From: DRGT01 sp022567895
GTDB lineage: Archaea > Thermoproteota > Nitrososphaeria > Nitrososphaerales > Nitrosopumilaceae
Direction: 5' to 3'
NCBI GenBank assembly: GCA_022567895.1
Contig: JADFGC010000019.1
Location: forward strand, 1-19,682
Length of the DNA stretch: 19,682 nt
The translations under genes and the position numbers were made by a program. This document shows, in pieces, positions 19,611-19,682 of the stretch. How positions within the stretch are numbered: the stretch's first letter is position 1; each line of letters opens with the position of its first letter. The notes beneath the pieces were generated by a model. That model searched no databases and was not told where the DNA came from. It saw only the letters and a program-made list of their open reading frames with translations.

Positions 19611-19682
19611 AAATGGCTGAACCGGTGTGTTGGTCTATTAGTAAAGGCTGGCTCACCACTCGCCGAAGCTTGTGATCTACAC
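19610..19682 (-). rRNA. 3' end of 23S rRNA (partial)
   Basis: Read on the minus strand, the last bases contain GTGTAGATCACAAGCTTCGG, then GCGAGTGGTGAGCCAGC, TTTACTAATAGACC and CACACCGGTTCAGCC. This follows the conserved 3' end of 23S rRNA, where GTGTGTAAGC...GAGCTAACCGGTACTAATGA occurs in E. coli, with the ACTAAT block about 25 nt from the end. The exact 3' terminus is uncertain by a few bases. The rRNA gene runs in from beyond the right edge, so the 16S gene is expected further right. No 5S gene is seen just downstream. Confidence 0.82.

Noticed and set aside
19462..19659. 65-aa minus-strand ORF, open towards the right edge
   Set aside because: Its upstream half is the 3' end of 23S rRNA and its downstream part overlaps the start of the 53-aa zinc-finger gene; the reading frame is accidental.

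Overview
The window looks like the chromosome of an ammonia-oxidising archaeon (Nitrososphaerota/Thaumarchaeota, most like the Nitrosopumilus/Nitrosarchaeum side). This is inferred from low G+C, dense small genes on both strands, archaeal TATA boxes 24-33 nt before start codons with few Shine-Dalgarno sites, a TFB with an N-terminal zinc ribbon, an archaeal Obg-type GTPase with a TGS domain, two copies of a small thaumarchaeal DUF6659-like family, secreted IPDWVKNNAxWW repeats, and class III PHA synthase genes. The genus cannot be fixed from the sequence alone.

Layout. 1-58: start of a secreted or membrane protein running off the left edge. 167-2679 (+): Rieske-type ferredoxin, NAD synthetase, cysteinyl-tRNA synthetase. 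2681-5062 (-): Obg/YchF-like GTPase, a helical protein, a CoA-binding protein and a small unknown. 5162-6166 (+): biotin-protein ligase with an HTH, convergent with a small protein with an extreme Lys/Arg tail. 6660-8096 (+): secreted TPR/metzincin protease. 8116-8697 (-): Dps-like ferritin, divergent from TFB (8903-9838). 9844-10398 (-): five-helix membrane protein. 10504-10647 (+): YHS metal-binding miniprotein.

10684-15890 is the most distinctive part: a polyhydroxyalkanoate (PHA) locus. phaE-phaC (+) face two phasin-like genes (-), one fused to an AbrB-like domain. An alpha/beta hydrolase follows, then a universal stress protein remnant and msrA. Next is a winged-helix regulator divergent from a third, very small phasin-like gene, with three 10-bp direct repeats between the two promoters. 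phaE also shares one exactly centred TATA-like box with a divergent DUF6659-like gene.

15992-19498 holds a nitroreductase, a second DUF6659-like protein, a zinc-ribbon membrane miniprotein, a 42-aa zinc-binding protein, a ribbon-helix-helix protein, two paralogous roadblock-like proteins sharing an AWKGRK core, a 28-aa ORF, a PII signalling protein with an enlarged T-loop, and a 53-aa zinc-finger protein. The right edge (about 19610-19682, - strand) is the 3' end of 23S rRNA.

How the genes work together: phaE/phaC would make the carbon-storage polymer, phasins would coat the granules, the AbrB-like fusion and the winged-helix protein are candidate regulators, and the hydrolase is a candidate for polymer turnover. 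PII (nitrogen/energy sensing), Dps and MsrA (oxidative stress) and TFB (transcription) are house-keeping or stress functions nearby. No CRISPR array, tRNA gene, insertion sequence or phage segment was seen.
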